The position numbers and the translations under genes were made by a program. Below the pieces are notes generated by a model. The model did no database searches, was not told the DNA's origin, and worked only from the letters and a program-made list of their open reading frames with translations. From CAWKGC01 sp963849005 (GTDB taxonomy: Bacteria; Pseudomonadota; Gammaproteobacteria; Burkholderiales; Usitatibacteraceae), in NCBI GenBank assembly GCA_963849005.1, contig CAWKGC010000021.1:434001-498000 (forward strand): 64,000 bases of DNA, read 5' to 3'. Shown in pieces: positions 10,612 through 19,278 of this stretch. Position 1 is the stretch's first letter. Every line of letters begins with the position of its first letter.

Positions 10612-11354
10612 ACCCCTTCCTTTCCTGGCTCTACAACTTCCTGTTCACCGTCTATCCGTACATCTGCCTCGCGGTGTTCTTCATGGGCAGCCTCGCGCGC
10701 TTCGACCGCGACCAGTACACGTGGAAGAGCGACTCGTCGCAGCTGCTGCGCGCGGGCACGCTGCGCTGGGGCAGCAACCTGTTCCACGTCGGCATCCTGT
10801 TCCTGTTCTTCGGCCACCTCGTCGGCCAGCTTACGCCGCACTGGATGTACGAGCACTTCATCAGCGCGCCGCAGAAGCAGATGCTGGCGATCGTCTCCGG
10901 CGGCATCGCGGGGCTGGCGTGCTTCGTCGGACTCACGCTGCTGCTGCACCGCCGCCTGTTCGACCCGCGCATCCGGCTCACCAGCCATCGCACCGACATC
11001 GCGATCCTGGTGATCCTGTGGGTGCAGCTGCTCCTCGGGATGGTCACGCTGCCGTTCTCGTACGAGCATCGCCAGGACGCGAGCGCCATGCTGATCCTGG
11101 CAAGCTACCTGCAGAGCATCGCCACCTTGCAGCCCGACGCGAGCGGCCTCGTCGCCGTGGCCTGGCCCTTCAAGGTGCACATGATCCTCGGCATGACGAT
11201 CTTCCTGCTGTTCCCGTTCAGCCGGCTGGTGCACGTGTGGAGCGGCTTTGCGACGATCGGCTTCCTGTTCCGCCCGCACCAGGTGGTGCGCAGCCGGCGC
11301 TTGAACGTGCCTGTCGGCCACAACCTGCCGCGCCAGCCCGGCACGAGCGACTGA
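10608..11354 (+). CDS. narI: Respiratory nitrate reductase gamma subunit NarI (cytochrome b)
   Basis: Membrane di-heme cytochrome b that oxidises quinol at the periplasmic side and passes electrons to NarH. The protein has 248 residues and five hydrophobic segments. The four heme ligands align with H60 and H70 in the second helix and H191 and H209 in the last, matching the spacing of E. coli H56/H66 and H187/H205. The start overlaps the narJ stop as ATGA. The C-terminus is about 20 residues longer than in E. coli and basic. Confidence 0.95.
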   Translation: MNPFLSWLYNFLFTVYPYICLAVFFMGSLARFDRDQYTWKSDSSQLLRAGTLRWGSNLFHVGILFLFFGHLVGQLTPHWMYEHFISAPQKQMLAIVSGGIAGLACFVGLTLLLHRRLFDPRIRLTSHRTDIAILVILWVQLLLGMVTLPFSYEHRQDASAMLILASYLQSIATLQPDASGLVAVAWPFKVHMILGMTIFLLFPFSRLVHVWSGFATIGFLFRPHQVVRSRRLNVPVGHNLPRQPGTSD

Positions 11355-11366
11355 GGAGACATCGCG

Positions 11367-12155
11367 ATGACGAACCTCGAGGAAAGAGTCGCCGTGGTCG
11401 CGCGCATCAACGGCGTGCCCTTGCATGCGCCGGATGCCGTTCCCGCCGCGGAAGACCTGCGCCAGCGCGCCTGCACCGAACTGCTGCGCCAGGCTGCGCA
11501 GCGCGCTGGTCTCCTCGAAGCGGGCGATGCACCGACCCCGGACGGCGTGACCAGCGAAGCGGCTGCGGCCGCGATCGAGGCGCTGCTCGCCCGGGAAATC
11601 GTCACGCCCGAGCCTTCCGAAGAAGCCTGCCGCCGGCACTACGCCGCGCACGAAGCCGCCTACCGCACCGGCGAACGCGTGCAGGCACGGCACATCCTGT
11701 TCGCGGTGACCCCGGGCGTCGACGTCACGGCCTTGCGCAAGCGCGCCGAGATCGCCTTGCTCAACGTGCGCTGCCACGACGGCAAGGGGGAGGACGCCTT
11801 CGCGAAAGCGGCACGCGAACTCTCCAATTGCCCGACCGGCGCCAACGGCGGCGACCTGGGCTGGCTTGCCGCGGACGACTGCGCGCCCGAATTCGCGCGC
11901 GAGCTCTTCGGCCGCGTCGAGGTGGGCGTGCTGCCGAGGCTCGTGCACAGCCGCTTCGGGCTGCATGTGGTCGAGGTGCGCGCACGCGAGCCCGGCGCGG
12001 CGCAGTCCTTCGAAGCGGTGCGCGGCGCAGTAGCGATGTCGCTGCGCCAGCTTGCCTATGTCACGGCGCTGCGCCAGTACCTGCGCCTGCTCGCGGGCGC
12101 GGCCGCGGTCGAGGGCGTGGACCTCGACGCTGCTGACACGCCGCTGGTGCAATGA
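11367..12155 (+). CDS. PpiC-type peptidyl-prolyl isomerase of the nar operon
   Basis: Parvulin-type isomerase of 262 residues. The N-terminal half is a helical SurA/NifM-like region with no signal peptide; the parvulin domain occupies roughly residues 105-215 (QARHILF, LSNCPTGANGGDLGWL, FGLHVVEV). It starts 12 bp after narI behind GAGGAGA, so it is co-transcribed. PpiC genes directly after narI are known from pseudomonad and betaproteobacterial nar operons. The absence of an export signal points to cytoplasmic help with NarGH folding, but this role is an inference from position. Confidence 0.85.
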   Translation: MTNLEERVAVVARINGVPLHAPDAVPAAEDLRQRACTELLRQAAQRAGLLEAGDAPTPDGVTSEAAAAAIEALLAREIVTPEPSEEACRRHYAAHEAAYRTGERVQARHILFAVTPGVDVTALRKRAEIALLNVRCHDGKGEDAFAKAARELSNCPTGANGGDLGWLAADDCAPEFARELFGRVEVGVLPRLVHSRFGLHVVEVRAREPGAAQSFEAVRGAVAMSLRQLAYVTALRQYLRLLAGAAAVEGVDLDAADTPLVQ

Positions 12156-12569
12156 ATGGCTGAGGCAAGCATCTCGGGTTTCGACGACTTGCTGCGCGCG
12201 GCGCGCGAGCAGCCCGAGCCGCAGCGCCTGCTGTTCGTGTTTGCCGGCGCGGAACTGCCCGAAGAGAGCACGCCCGAGCAGCGCCGGCGCCATGCCGAGG
12301 GCGCAGGCGGCGCGCTGGTGCCCCTGATGTGCGTGGACAAGTCGCCGGAAGAGATACAGACCTTCGCCGGGCTCGTCGAGGAATCGCAGCTGGCCGGCCC
12401 CGAGTGGGCGATCGTGTTCGTCGCGGGCCTCGCCGGCCGCGGCGGCCGCGCGCCGACGCATGGCGATGCCGAGGCGCCGTTGCAGCGCATGGTCGATGCC
12501 ATCAAGTCCGGCTCGCACGGGTCGTTCATCCCGTTCGGCCGCGACGGCTTGCCGGTCGTGTTCGAGTAA
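12156..12569 (+). CDS. Small conserved protein at the end of the nar operon
   Basis: Acidic cytoplasmic protein of 137 residues starting immediately after the ppiC stop. It is conserved as the last gene of nar operons in Burkholderiales, where database copies often carry the label ribonucleotide reductase subunit alpha. Nothing in the sequence supports that label, since it is far too short and has no reductase cysteines or radical-site motif. Visible blocks are FDDLLRAAREQPEPQRLLFVFAGAELP, LVPLMCVDKSPEEI and SFIPFGRDGLPVVFE. The fixed linkage suggests a role in nitrate reductase maturation or regulation, but no function is known to me. Confidence 0.75.
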   Translation: MAEASISGFDDLLRAAREQPEPQRLLFVFAGAELPEESTPEQRRRHAEGAGGALVPLMCVDKSPEEIQTFAGLVEESQLAGPEWAIVFVAGLAGRGGRAPTHGDAEAPLQRMVDAIKSGSHGSFIPFGRDGLPVVFE

Positions 12570-12589
12570 GGAGCGCTTCGGCCCGCCGC

Positions 12590-13609
12590 TCAGCGTTTCA
12601 CGATCCCGAGCTCGATGAGGCTCCTCGCGGTATCGACGATGCTCTCCTCGGCGGGGCGCGGGATCCAGCCCAGCACTTCCCTGGCGTGGCTCGCGTCCAT
12701 GTTGCGCACCGAGCCCAGTTCGCCGACGACCGCCTTCACCAGCGGATTGAACAGTGCCACGACGCGCACGAGCAGGTCGGGCAGCGTGCGGGTGGGCACC
12801 TTGCCGGCGTCCTCGCCCAGTTGCTCCCGGAGGATGTTCGCGATCGCGATCATCTTCAGGAACGGCCCCGAGGCGATGAAGCGCTCGCCCGCCATGTTGG
12901 GGGCATTGAGCGCGCGCACGTGGATGTCCGCGACATCGCGAACGTCGACCACGCCGAAGCCCACGTCGGGGCAGCCGCGCAGCGAGCCGTCCATCATCTT
13001 CTTCACGACCGCGATCGACGCCGAGTAATCACGGCTCCACACCGGGCCCAGGACCACGGACGGGTTCACGGTGCAGAACTCGATGCCGGCGCCTTCCTTG
13101 GCCACCCAGTCGCGCGCGGCGCGCTCGGCGATCGCCTTGGAGCGGATGTAGGGCGTGGCGCCGGGGTAGTCCGCAGGGGTCCAGTCGGCCTCGGTGAAGT
13201 TGTGCACGCCCCTGCCGCGGCCGTAGGCGATCGCGGCGACCGACGAGGTCATGACGAAGCGCTTCGCTCCCGCCGCCTTGGCCGCGCGCAGGGCGCGCAG
13301 CGCGCCTTCGCGCGCCGGGACGATCAGTTCATCCGCATCCTTGACCACTTTCGTGGGCAGCGGCGAGGCCACGTGCGCGACGTGGCTGCATCCGGCCATT
13401 GCCTTGTCCCAGCCGTCGTCATGCGTGAGGTCGGCGGCGAAGAACGCGAGCTTCGAATCGTCGACGGCGAGCAGTTTCCGCACGTCGCCTTCCTTCGCGA
13501 GGTTGCGGATGGTGGTGCGCACCATCCACCCTTCGGCGACGAGCTGGCGGATGAGGAATCCCGCGATGTAGCCGCTGCCGCCTGAAACGAGCACTGTTCT
13601 TGCCATCAT
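12590..13609 (-). CDS. NAD(P)-dependent epimerase/dihydroflavonol-reductase-like protein
   Basis: Extended short-chain dehydrogenase with an N-terminal Rossmann motif (VLVSGGSGYIAGF) and the catalytic YxxxK as YIRSK, with the upstream Ser in MTSSVAAI. The family includes dihydroflavonol 4-reductases and cinnamoyl-CoA or aldehyde reductases; the substrate here cannot be read. I start it at the tandem ATGATG preceded by GCAGGGAA rather than at a longer upstream reading. It is convergent with the end of the nar operon, with 20 bp between stops and no obvious terminator, and lies 84 bp downstream of creD on the same strand. Confidence 0.85.
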   Translation of the reverse strand: MMARTVLVSGGSGYIAGFLIRQLVAEGWMVRTTIRNLAKEGDVRKLLAVDDSKLAFFAADLTHDDGWDKAMAGCSHVAHVASPLPTKVVKDADELIVPAREGALRALRAAKAAGAKRFVMTSSVAAIAYGRGRGVHNFTEADWTPADYPGATPYIRSKAIAERAARDWVAKEGAGIEFCTVNPSVVLGPVWSRDYSASIAVVKKMMDGSLRGCPDVGFGVVDVRDVADIHVRALNAPNMAGERFIASGPFLKMIAIANILREQLGEDAGKVPTRTLPDLLVRVVALFNPLVKAVVGELGSVRNMDASHAREVLGWIPRPAEESIVDTARSLIELGIVKR

Positions 13610-13693
13610 TTCCCTGCCCCTGTCGGTTGATTGCGCGGCGACAGGCGCCATGATGCCCGATCGGCTGTCCGCGCGGGACAGGAGTTTCCGAGG

Positions 13694-15064
13694 TCATGGT
13701 GAAGACGGCTTTCCTGCCGCTGCAAGTGGCGATGCCGCCGCCTTCGCCCACAGCGAGGCCCAATCGAGCTTGCGGGTTGCGGTCATCGCAACTGCGAGCA
13801 GCAGGAACACCAGCGACGATCCCAGCAGCAGCGCATGGTCCTCGCTCTTGAGGATCGTGTACAGCGCGGCGTAGAGCGCGACGAAAATCGCGAAGAAGGC
13901 GCCGGTGCGCGGCAGCGTGCCGAGGGGATGGCGCAGGTAGAACGTCAGCAGCGCGACGCACGCCGCCGCGGCGGTCGCGTACGCCGGGGCGAACGCGAGG
14001 TGCTCTGACAAGGCGATGAGCAGGAGGAAGAAGATCGCGATCGCGGAGCCGACCAGCGCGTACTGCACCGCATGCAGGCGCACGCCGGCGACGGCTTCCG
14101 TCAGGGCCAGCGCGGAAAAAGTGATGAGCACGGACAGGAACGCGTACTCGGTGGCGCGGTAGGAGAGCGCGTAGATGTTCACCGGGTCGAAGAGCGACAC
14201 GCCGGCGCCGGCGGAAGAGGCGAGCTTGCCCTCGGTGGCGAGCTTCTTCCATTTCGCCTGCCCGCCTGTTGCCATGCTCGTGATGCGCCACGTCGCCTCG
14301 AAACCATCCGCCGCGATCCTGCGCTCGTCCGGCGACCACGCATCGGTGAACGAGGGATGCGGCCAATTGGACGTGAGGCGGATGTCGTTGCGGTCGCCGA
14401 CGGGCGCGACCTGCAGGCTGGAAGTGCCGATGAGGGTCAGCTTGAGGGAGGCGGGCGTCGGTGCGCCGACGCCGCGAGAGGCGTAGGGCCCGAGCGACTC
14501 GCGAATGGAGAACTGCTCGAGCCCGGGTTCGCCGAGGCCCGCGAGGAAGTCCGAGGGAAGGTTCGACGAGAGGGCCTTGATGCCCCGCGGGTCCTTCACG
14601 AAGTAGCCGACATAGGCGTTCTTCCATGCGCGCTGCGTGGCTCCGTTCGGCGCGGGCGGCTCCGGCCAGTCGAATTCACCCGCGAGCTCCAACTCCGCCC
14701 GGTAGAGGCGGATCGGGTAGATGCCGCGGTGCCGCGTCTCCACCGGCATCGACGCCGTTGCCTTGAGGGTTCGCGGCGTGAAGTAGGCCGTCGGGCAACC
14801 CGCGGTCCTCTTTTCCGAGAAGGTCTCGGTCCTGCCGTCGCGCGTCGCCCGCCTCTCGTCGTGGAAGGTCTCCTCGCAGGTGAGGGCGAGGAGCGGTCCG
14901 ATGACGAGTTGCGCCCCGCTCGTCTCCGCCGCGAACTGCGCGACCACCGCGTTGGCGCGGTGCTGCCGCTCCGAGACCTTGTTGCCGATCATCGATATCG
15001 GCACCAGTATCGCGACCGCGACTGCGGCGATGGCGAGCGCGCGGGACAACAGGGGCTGTTTCAT
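13694..15064 (-). CDS. creD: Inner membrane protein CreD
   Basis: CreD family protein of 456 residues. An N-terminal membrane anchor (ALAIAAVAVAILVPISMI) is followed by a periplasmic region of about 260 residues and then a block of C-terminal membrane helices (ALTEAVAGVRLHAVQYALVGSAIAIFF and following). In enterobacteria and Aeromonas, CreD belongs to the CreBC regulon and is linked to envelope stress and beta-lactam response. No creB or creC is present here. The gene is complete with no frame breaks and is divergent from the CYTH-like gene. Confidence 0.9.
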   Translation of the reverse strand: MKQPLLSRALAIAAVAVAILVPISMIGNKVSERQHRANAVVAQFAAETSGAQLVIGPLLALTCEETFHDERRATRDGRTETFSEKRTAGCPTAYFTPRTLKATASMPVETRHRGIYPIRLYRAELELAGEFDWPEPPAPNGATQRAWKNAYVGYFVKDPRGIKALSSNLPSDFLAGLGEPGLEQFSIRESLGPYASRGVGAPTPASLKLTLIGTSSLQVAPVGDRNDIRLTSNWPHPSFTDAWSPDERRIAADGFEATWRITSMATGGQAKWKKLATEGKLASSAGAGVSLFDPVNIYALSYRATEYAFLSVLITFSALALTEAVAGVRLHAVQYALVGSAIAIFFLLLIALSEHLAFAPAYATAAAACVALLTFYLRHPLGTLPRTGAFFAIFVALYAALYTILKSEDHALLLGSSLVFLLLAVAMTATRKLDWASLWAKAAASPLAAAGKPSSP

Positions 15065-15170
15065 GGCAGTCCTTTCCTGATCGACGCTTTCAGCCTAGCC
15101 GCGCGAGCTGGCTTTCCCGTGGCGCGATTGTGGCGAAATCCTGATCACGGTGAACTGGCACAATGGCAGC

Positions 15171-15929
15171 ATGAATCGAGTCTCCATCGCGCGCGCCGCT
15201 CTCGCCGTCTCGGCGCTCACGCTTGGCGCCCCGCCCGCCAGCGCTGCCGACACGGCCGGCCCCGCGGTCGACATCCAGTTCAGCCTTTGCGGGGAGCCTG
15301 CCGCGATCGAGCGCGCTCTCGAACTGCGCCCGCGCGGCACGCCGTTCGACGTGTGGCTGTTCGACGACCCGGCGCTCGCGCTCTTCGCCAAGGGGCTGCG
15401 GCTGCGGCTGCGCGAAACGAAGCAGGGGGCGGACCTTACCCTCAAGGCGGCCGACCAGGACTGCGCGACGCTCTCCCGGGAAGCGGTGCCCGCGGGCCAG
15501 GGCAAGTGCGAGTACGACATGCATGGCACGAAGGTCGCGGGCGCCGTGTCCCTGACCCGCAGCGTCGATGCGCGCACCGCCGGCGAATTGTCCGCGGGCC
15601 GCCTTCCGCTCGAAAGTGAGCTCAGCGCGGCGCAGAAGCGCTTCCTCGAGGGCGTGCCCGGCGCCTGGCCCCTGCCTCCCGGCATCCGCGCGCTCGGCCC
15701 GACGCGCGTGCGCAGCTTCAGCGCGAAGGGCAAGCCGTACGTGGTGGACGTCTCGGAGCTTCCGGGCGGCGAGCGCTTCATCGAGATCTCGCGAAAGGTC
15801 GCGAGCGCCGATGCGCCGCGCGCGCGCGAACGTCTCGAGGCGGACCTGGCCCGCGCCGGCGTCACTGTTTGCGCGGACCAGTCGGCGCAGGCCGTGAACA
15901 AGTTGCGCGCGCTGCTGCGCCGGCCTTGA
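15171..15929 (+). CDS. Secreted CYTH-like domain protein
   Basis: Protein of 252 residues with a Sec signal peptide cleaved near PASA-A (residues 1-23). The mature part resembles the CYTH/triphosphate tunnel fold. The block FDDPALALFAKGLRLRLRETKQGADLTLK mirrors the CYTH signature where a substrate-derived Tyr/Phe-Asp-Thr-Pro loop leads into the strand RLRLR. The N-terminal ExExK motif is not clear (VDIQFSL instead). A domain of this kind is normally cytoplasmic, so export is unusual. The start was chosen at the ATG that makes the signal peptide begin correctly. Function is unknown; it could be a phosphate- or polyphosphate-binding periplasmic protein. Confidence 0.6.
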   Translation: MNRVSIARAALAVSALTLGAPPASAADTAGPAVDIQFSLCGEPAAIERALELRPRGTPFDVWLFDDPALALFAKGLRLRLRETKQGADLTLKAADQDCATLSREAVPAGQGKCEYDMHGTKVAGAVSLTRSVDARTAGELSAGRLPLESELSAAQKRFLEGVPGAWPLPPGIRALGPTRVRSFSAKGKPYVVDVSELPGGERFIEISRKVASADAPRARERLEADLARAGVTVCADQSAQAVNKLRALLRRP

Positions 15930-15983
15930 AGGCAAGGCCGCGGGTGCGCGCTGTCCTCGAGAGGGGGGACCCGGGCTGCCGGT

Positions 15984-15989
15984 TATAAT
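15984..15989 (+). promoter_or_regulatory. Consensus -10 box (TATAAT) just before the ABC exporter
   Basis: A perfect TATAAT ends 10 bases before the ATG of the ABC ATPase gene. Transcription from it would begin about four bases before the start codon, giving a nearly leaderless message, and there is no purine-rich ribosome binding site between it and the ATG. No good -35 hexamer is seen 16-18 bases upstream. Confidence 0.4.
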
Positions 15990-15999
15990 CCGCGGCTCC

Positions 16000-16927
<928 letters not shown>

Positions 16928-16931
<4 letters not shown>

Positions 16932-17688
16932 ACTTCCACGCGATCCGCGCCATCTACCGCTTCGAGATGGCGCGCACGTTCCGCACGCTGATGCAGAGCA
17001 TCGCCTCGCCCGTGATCTCGACCTCGCTCTACTTCGTGGTGTTCGGCGCGGCGATCGGCTCGCGCATGGGCGAGATCGACGGCGTGACCTACGGGGCGTT
17101 CATCATTCCCGGGCTGGTCATGCTGGCGCTGCTGAACGAGAGCATCTCCAACGCCTCCTTCGGCATCTACATGCCGAAGTGGTCCGGCACGATCTACGAA
17201 CTGCTCTCCGCGCCGGTGTCGTTCGTCGAGGTCGTCCTCGGCTACGTCGGCGCGGCGGCCACCAAGTCGGTCATGCTGGGCACGCTCATCCTCGCCACGG
17301 CGCGGCTGTTCGTCCCCTACGAGATCGCGCATCCGCTCTGGATGGTCTTCTTCCTCGTGCTCACCTCCGTCACCTTCAGCCTGTTCGGCTTCATCATCGG
17401 CATCTGGGCGGACAGTTTCGAGAAGCTGCAGGTCATCCCGCTGATGATCGTCACGCCGCTCACCTTCCTCGGCGGCGCTTCTACTCGATCGACATGCTGC
17501 CGCCGCTCTGGCAGAAGATCACGCTGTTCAACCCGGTGGTGTACCTGGTCAGCGGCTTGCGCTGGAGCTTCTACGGCGTGGCGGACGTCGACGTGGCGGT
17601 GAGCGTCGCGATGACGCTGGTTTTCCTCGCACTGTGCATGGCCGCCGTGCTGTGGATCTTCCGCACCGGCTACAAGCTCAGGAACTGA
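16928..17688 (+). CDS. ABC-2 type exporter, permease subunit
   Basis: Six-helix permease of the ABC-2 family (YadH/NodJ-like), partner of the preceding ATPase. The conserved central text SGTIYELLSAPVSFVEVVLGY and the family motif FYSIDMLPP near 17478-17505 are clear. One base appears to be missing near 17477, just before that motif; restoring it gives 253 residues. This is one of the few breaks in the window that looks like a deletion. The gene ends before the convergent toxin gene. Confidence 0.87.
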
Positions 17689-17705
17689 CGCGCGTCAGTC
17701 GTCCT

Positions 17706-17996
17706 TCACTGGAAGTCCACCTCGCGCTGGTGGCGAACCGCCAGCACCAGGACGCGATCCGCCCTGGAGTCGAAATGGTACAGGGCGAGGTAGCCGGTGC
17801 TGCCGCGGAAGATCGTGAGTTCGCGCTTGGCATCGTCGGCCCGCCTTCCGACGAGGGGAAAGTCCTTGAGGATCCCGAGCGAGTCCAGGATCAGCTTCGC
17901 GGTTTGCGCTGCGGCGCCGGGATCCGTTTCCCTCAGGAAGCGCGCGAGCCGCTCGAGGTCCTGCAACGCGGAGGGCAGGAAGACCAGCGAGGCCAC
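17706..17996 (-). CDS. ParE/RelE-family toxin
   Basis: Small protein of 96 residues with the RelE/ParE fold pattern: N-terminal helices (LQDLERLARFL), LVGRRADDAKRELTIFRGSTGYLALYHF and a C-terminal strand ending VLAVRHQREVDF. The invariant Arg before the last strand (HQREVDF) is kept. I start it at a GTG four bases after the antitoxin stop, which places the first residues on the usual first strand (ASLVFLPSAL). Toxins of this family inhibit gyrase or cut mRNA on the ribosome; which applies here cannot be told from sequence. Confidence 0.82.
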   Translation of the reverse strand: MASLVFLPSALQDLERLARFLRETDPGAAAQTAKLILDSLGILKDFPLVGRRADDAKRELTIFRGSTGYLALYHFDSRADRVLVLAVRHQREVDFQ

Positions 17997-18000
17997 GTCG

Positions 18001-18294
18001 TCAGCGCCTGGCGCGGGGCTTGGCGGCTTTGGGACGGGGTGCCTTCTTTCCGGACGAGAGCGCGACGATATAGCGTTCGACGTCTTCCATCGCATAGGCG
18101 ATGCCGGTTTTCCTGAAGTCCGCGAGTGCCGCGTCGCCTGCCGCGAGATAGTCGCGCCGGCGTTCGGCCCTCTCGGCCTGTTTCTCGAGCGATTCGATCA
18201 GGTACGCGTGCAGCGACCGTCCCTCGGACTCGGCCAGCGCGGCGAGCCGTGATTTCAATTCCTCGGTGAGCTTGAGCGTGGTGGTCAGGGCCAT
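18001..18294 (-). CDS. Ribbon-helix-helix antitoxin
   Basis: Antitoxin of 97 residues, first gene of the pair. The N-terminus TTTLKLTEELKSRLAALAESEGRS is a typical ribbon-helix-helix DNA-binding domain. The middle is a charged helix that should wrap the toxin, and the tail is Lys/Pro/Ala/Arg-rich. The ATG sits 8 bases after GGAG; a longer reading would run through the operator. The overlapping promoter and palindrome just upstream fit autoregulation by the antitoxin or the complex. Confidence 0.82.
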   Translation of the reverse strand: MALTTTLKLTEELKSRLAALAESEGRSLHAYLIESLEKQAERAERRRDYLAAGDAALADFRKTGIAYAMEDVERYIVALSSGKKAPRPKAAKPRARR

Positions 18295-18310
18295 GAGTTT
18301 TCTCCAGGCA

Positions 18311-18330
18311 GGTGTCACTAAAGTAACACC
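18311..18330 (-). promoter_or_regulatory. Palindromic operator of the toxin-antitoxin operon
   Basis: The imperfect palindrome GTGTcACTaaAGTaACAC lies 17-36 bases before the antitoxin start. It covers the -10 box of the operon promoter, the classical place for an autorepressor. Ribbon-helix-helix antitoxins bind such short inverted half-sites. Confidence 0.55.
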
Positions 18331-18348
18331 GGGTCGGTGCGCCGTCAA
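18320..18348 (-). promoter_or_regulatory. Sigma-70 promoter of the toxin-antitoxin operon
   Basis: On the minus strand TTGACG (18348-18343) is followed by exactly 17 bases and TACTTT (18325-18320). Transcription would start about 20 bases before the antitoxin ATG. The -10 lies inside the operator palindrome. Confidence 0.6.
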
Positions 18349-18383
18349 TCCTGCCCGTCCGGAAACGGCCGACTCGCCAGCTT

Positions 18384-18425
18384 TTGATGTGCGTCAAAGG
18401 GGTTGGTGCAGTGCAGCAATAGAAT
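18384..18425 (+). promoter_or_regulatory. FNR/DNR box and -10 element of the FNR-like regulator
   Basis: TTGAT-GTGC-GTCAA (18384-18397) matches the FNR consensus at 9 of 10 half-site positions. TAGAAT at 18420-18425 is a good -10. A start site seven bases later (about 18432) would put the box centre at -41.5, the standard class II activator position. The downstream gene encodes a protein with the matching recognition helix, so autoregulation is likely. Confidence 0.62.
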
Positions 18426-18464
18426 GCAATCGAAGCATTCGCACCAAGTCCACGGAGAACGCCC

Positions 18465-19223
18465 ATCAACGATCGCGGCATCATTCGCTTCTGGGACCCG
18501 GCCGTAACCGACCGGGGGGCCGCGCCGGATACGCTCGCGCCGCTGGATTCGCACAAGTGCGAGCGCAAGCGCTTCCACCGCGGGGAGCCGCTCTACGCCG
18601 CAGGTGAGCCGTGTGCGGAAATTTTCATCGTGCGCGTGGGCGTCTTCAAGACCTTCACGACCACCGGCAACAGGATTGTCCAGGTGACCGGATTCCAGAT
18701 GCCCGGGGACGTGATCGGCCTCGACGGGATCGAAACGGGGCGCCACCCGAGCGCTTCGGTCGCCTTCGAGGATGCCGAGGTCTTCATCATGCCGCTGGAG
18801 ATCTTCGATCGCTGGTCGCGGGAATCGGCGTTCGGGCAGAGGCAGATGACGCGCATGCTCGCGGGCGAGATGGAGCGCTGCCAGCAGCTCATGCTCATGC
18901 TCGGGACGATGCGCGCCGAGCAGCGGCTGGCGTCGTTCCTGCTGGAACTTTCGGAGCGCTACGGCCGCCTCGGGTTCTCGCGTTCGCAACTCGTGCTGCG
19001 CATGTCCCGCGTGGACATCGGCAGCTACCTCGGGCTGAAGCTCGAGACGGTGAGCCGGCTGATGTCGCGGTTCCAGCAAAAGAAGCTCATCCGGGTGCTG
19101 GGCAAGTCGATCAACCTCCTCGACGTCCCGGCGCTCTGGCAGGCGAGCGGGCTGCTTCCCGGCCATCCCTGGCCGGCGGCGGTCGCGGTCCTCGGCCACG
19201 AAGGCGAGTTGCTGGTGGCCTGA
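18465..19223 (+). CDS. FNR/DNR-type transcription regulator (CRP superfamily)
   Basis: Regulator of about 252 residues with an N-terminal cyclic-nucleotide-type beta roll (KRFHRGEPLYAAGE...GFQMPGDVIGLDGI) and a C-terminal winged helix. The recognition helix has E-T-V-S-R, the E..SR triad of FNR that reads TTGAT half-sites. The N-terminal cysteine cluster of FNR is absent, so it is probably not an iron-sulfur oxygen sensor but closer to DNR/NarR-type nitrogen-oxide regulators. No ATG, GTG or TTG lies in frame between the upstream stop at 18420 and GTG 18630, although homology clearly begins before 18540. The only codon well placed behind GGAG (18454-18457) is ATC at the given start. It is divergent from the toxin-antitoxin pair and may govern the nar genes. 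Confidence 0.82.
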   Translation: MNDRGIIRFWDPAVTDRGAAPDTLAPLDSHKCERKRFHRGEPLYAAGEPCAEIFIVRVGVFKTFTTTGNRIVQVTGFQMPGDVIGLDGIETGRHPSASVAFEDAEVFIMPLEIFDRWSRESAFGQRQMTRMLAGEMERCQQLMLMLGTMRAEQRLASFLLELSERYGRLGFSRSQLVLRMSRVDIGSYLGLKLETVSRLMSRFQQKKLIRVLGKSINLLDVPALWQASGLLPGHPWPAAVAVLGHEGELLVA

Positions 19224-19278
19224 AGGCCGGGGCGCTCGCGGCTCGCGCCCTGCGCGCGAAAGCAGTTACCATCGCGCG

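Noticed and set aside
12156..12569. Ribonucleotide reductase alpha subunit as product name
   Set aside because: The protein is 137 residues, far below the size of any class, with no active-site cysteines.
15921..15940. Hairpin CGGCCTT/AAGGCCG at the end of the CYTH-like gene as a terminator
   Set aside because: The stem is short, overlaps the last codons and is not followed by a T run.
18630..19223. GTG 18630 as the true start of the FNR-like regulator
   Set aside because: It would remove the first strands of the beta roll, although the upstream in-frame text matches FNR well.
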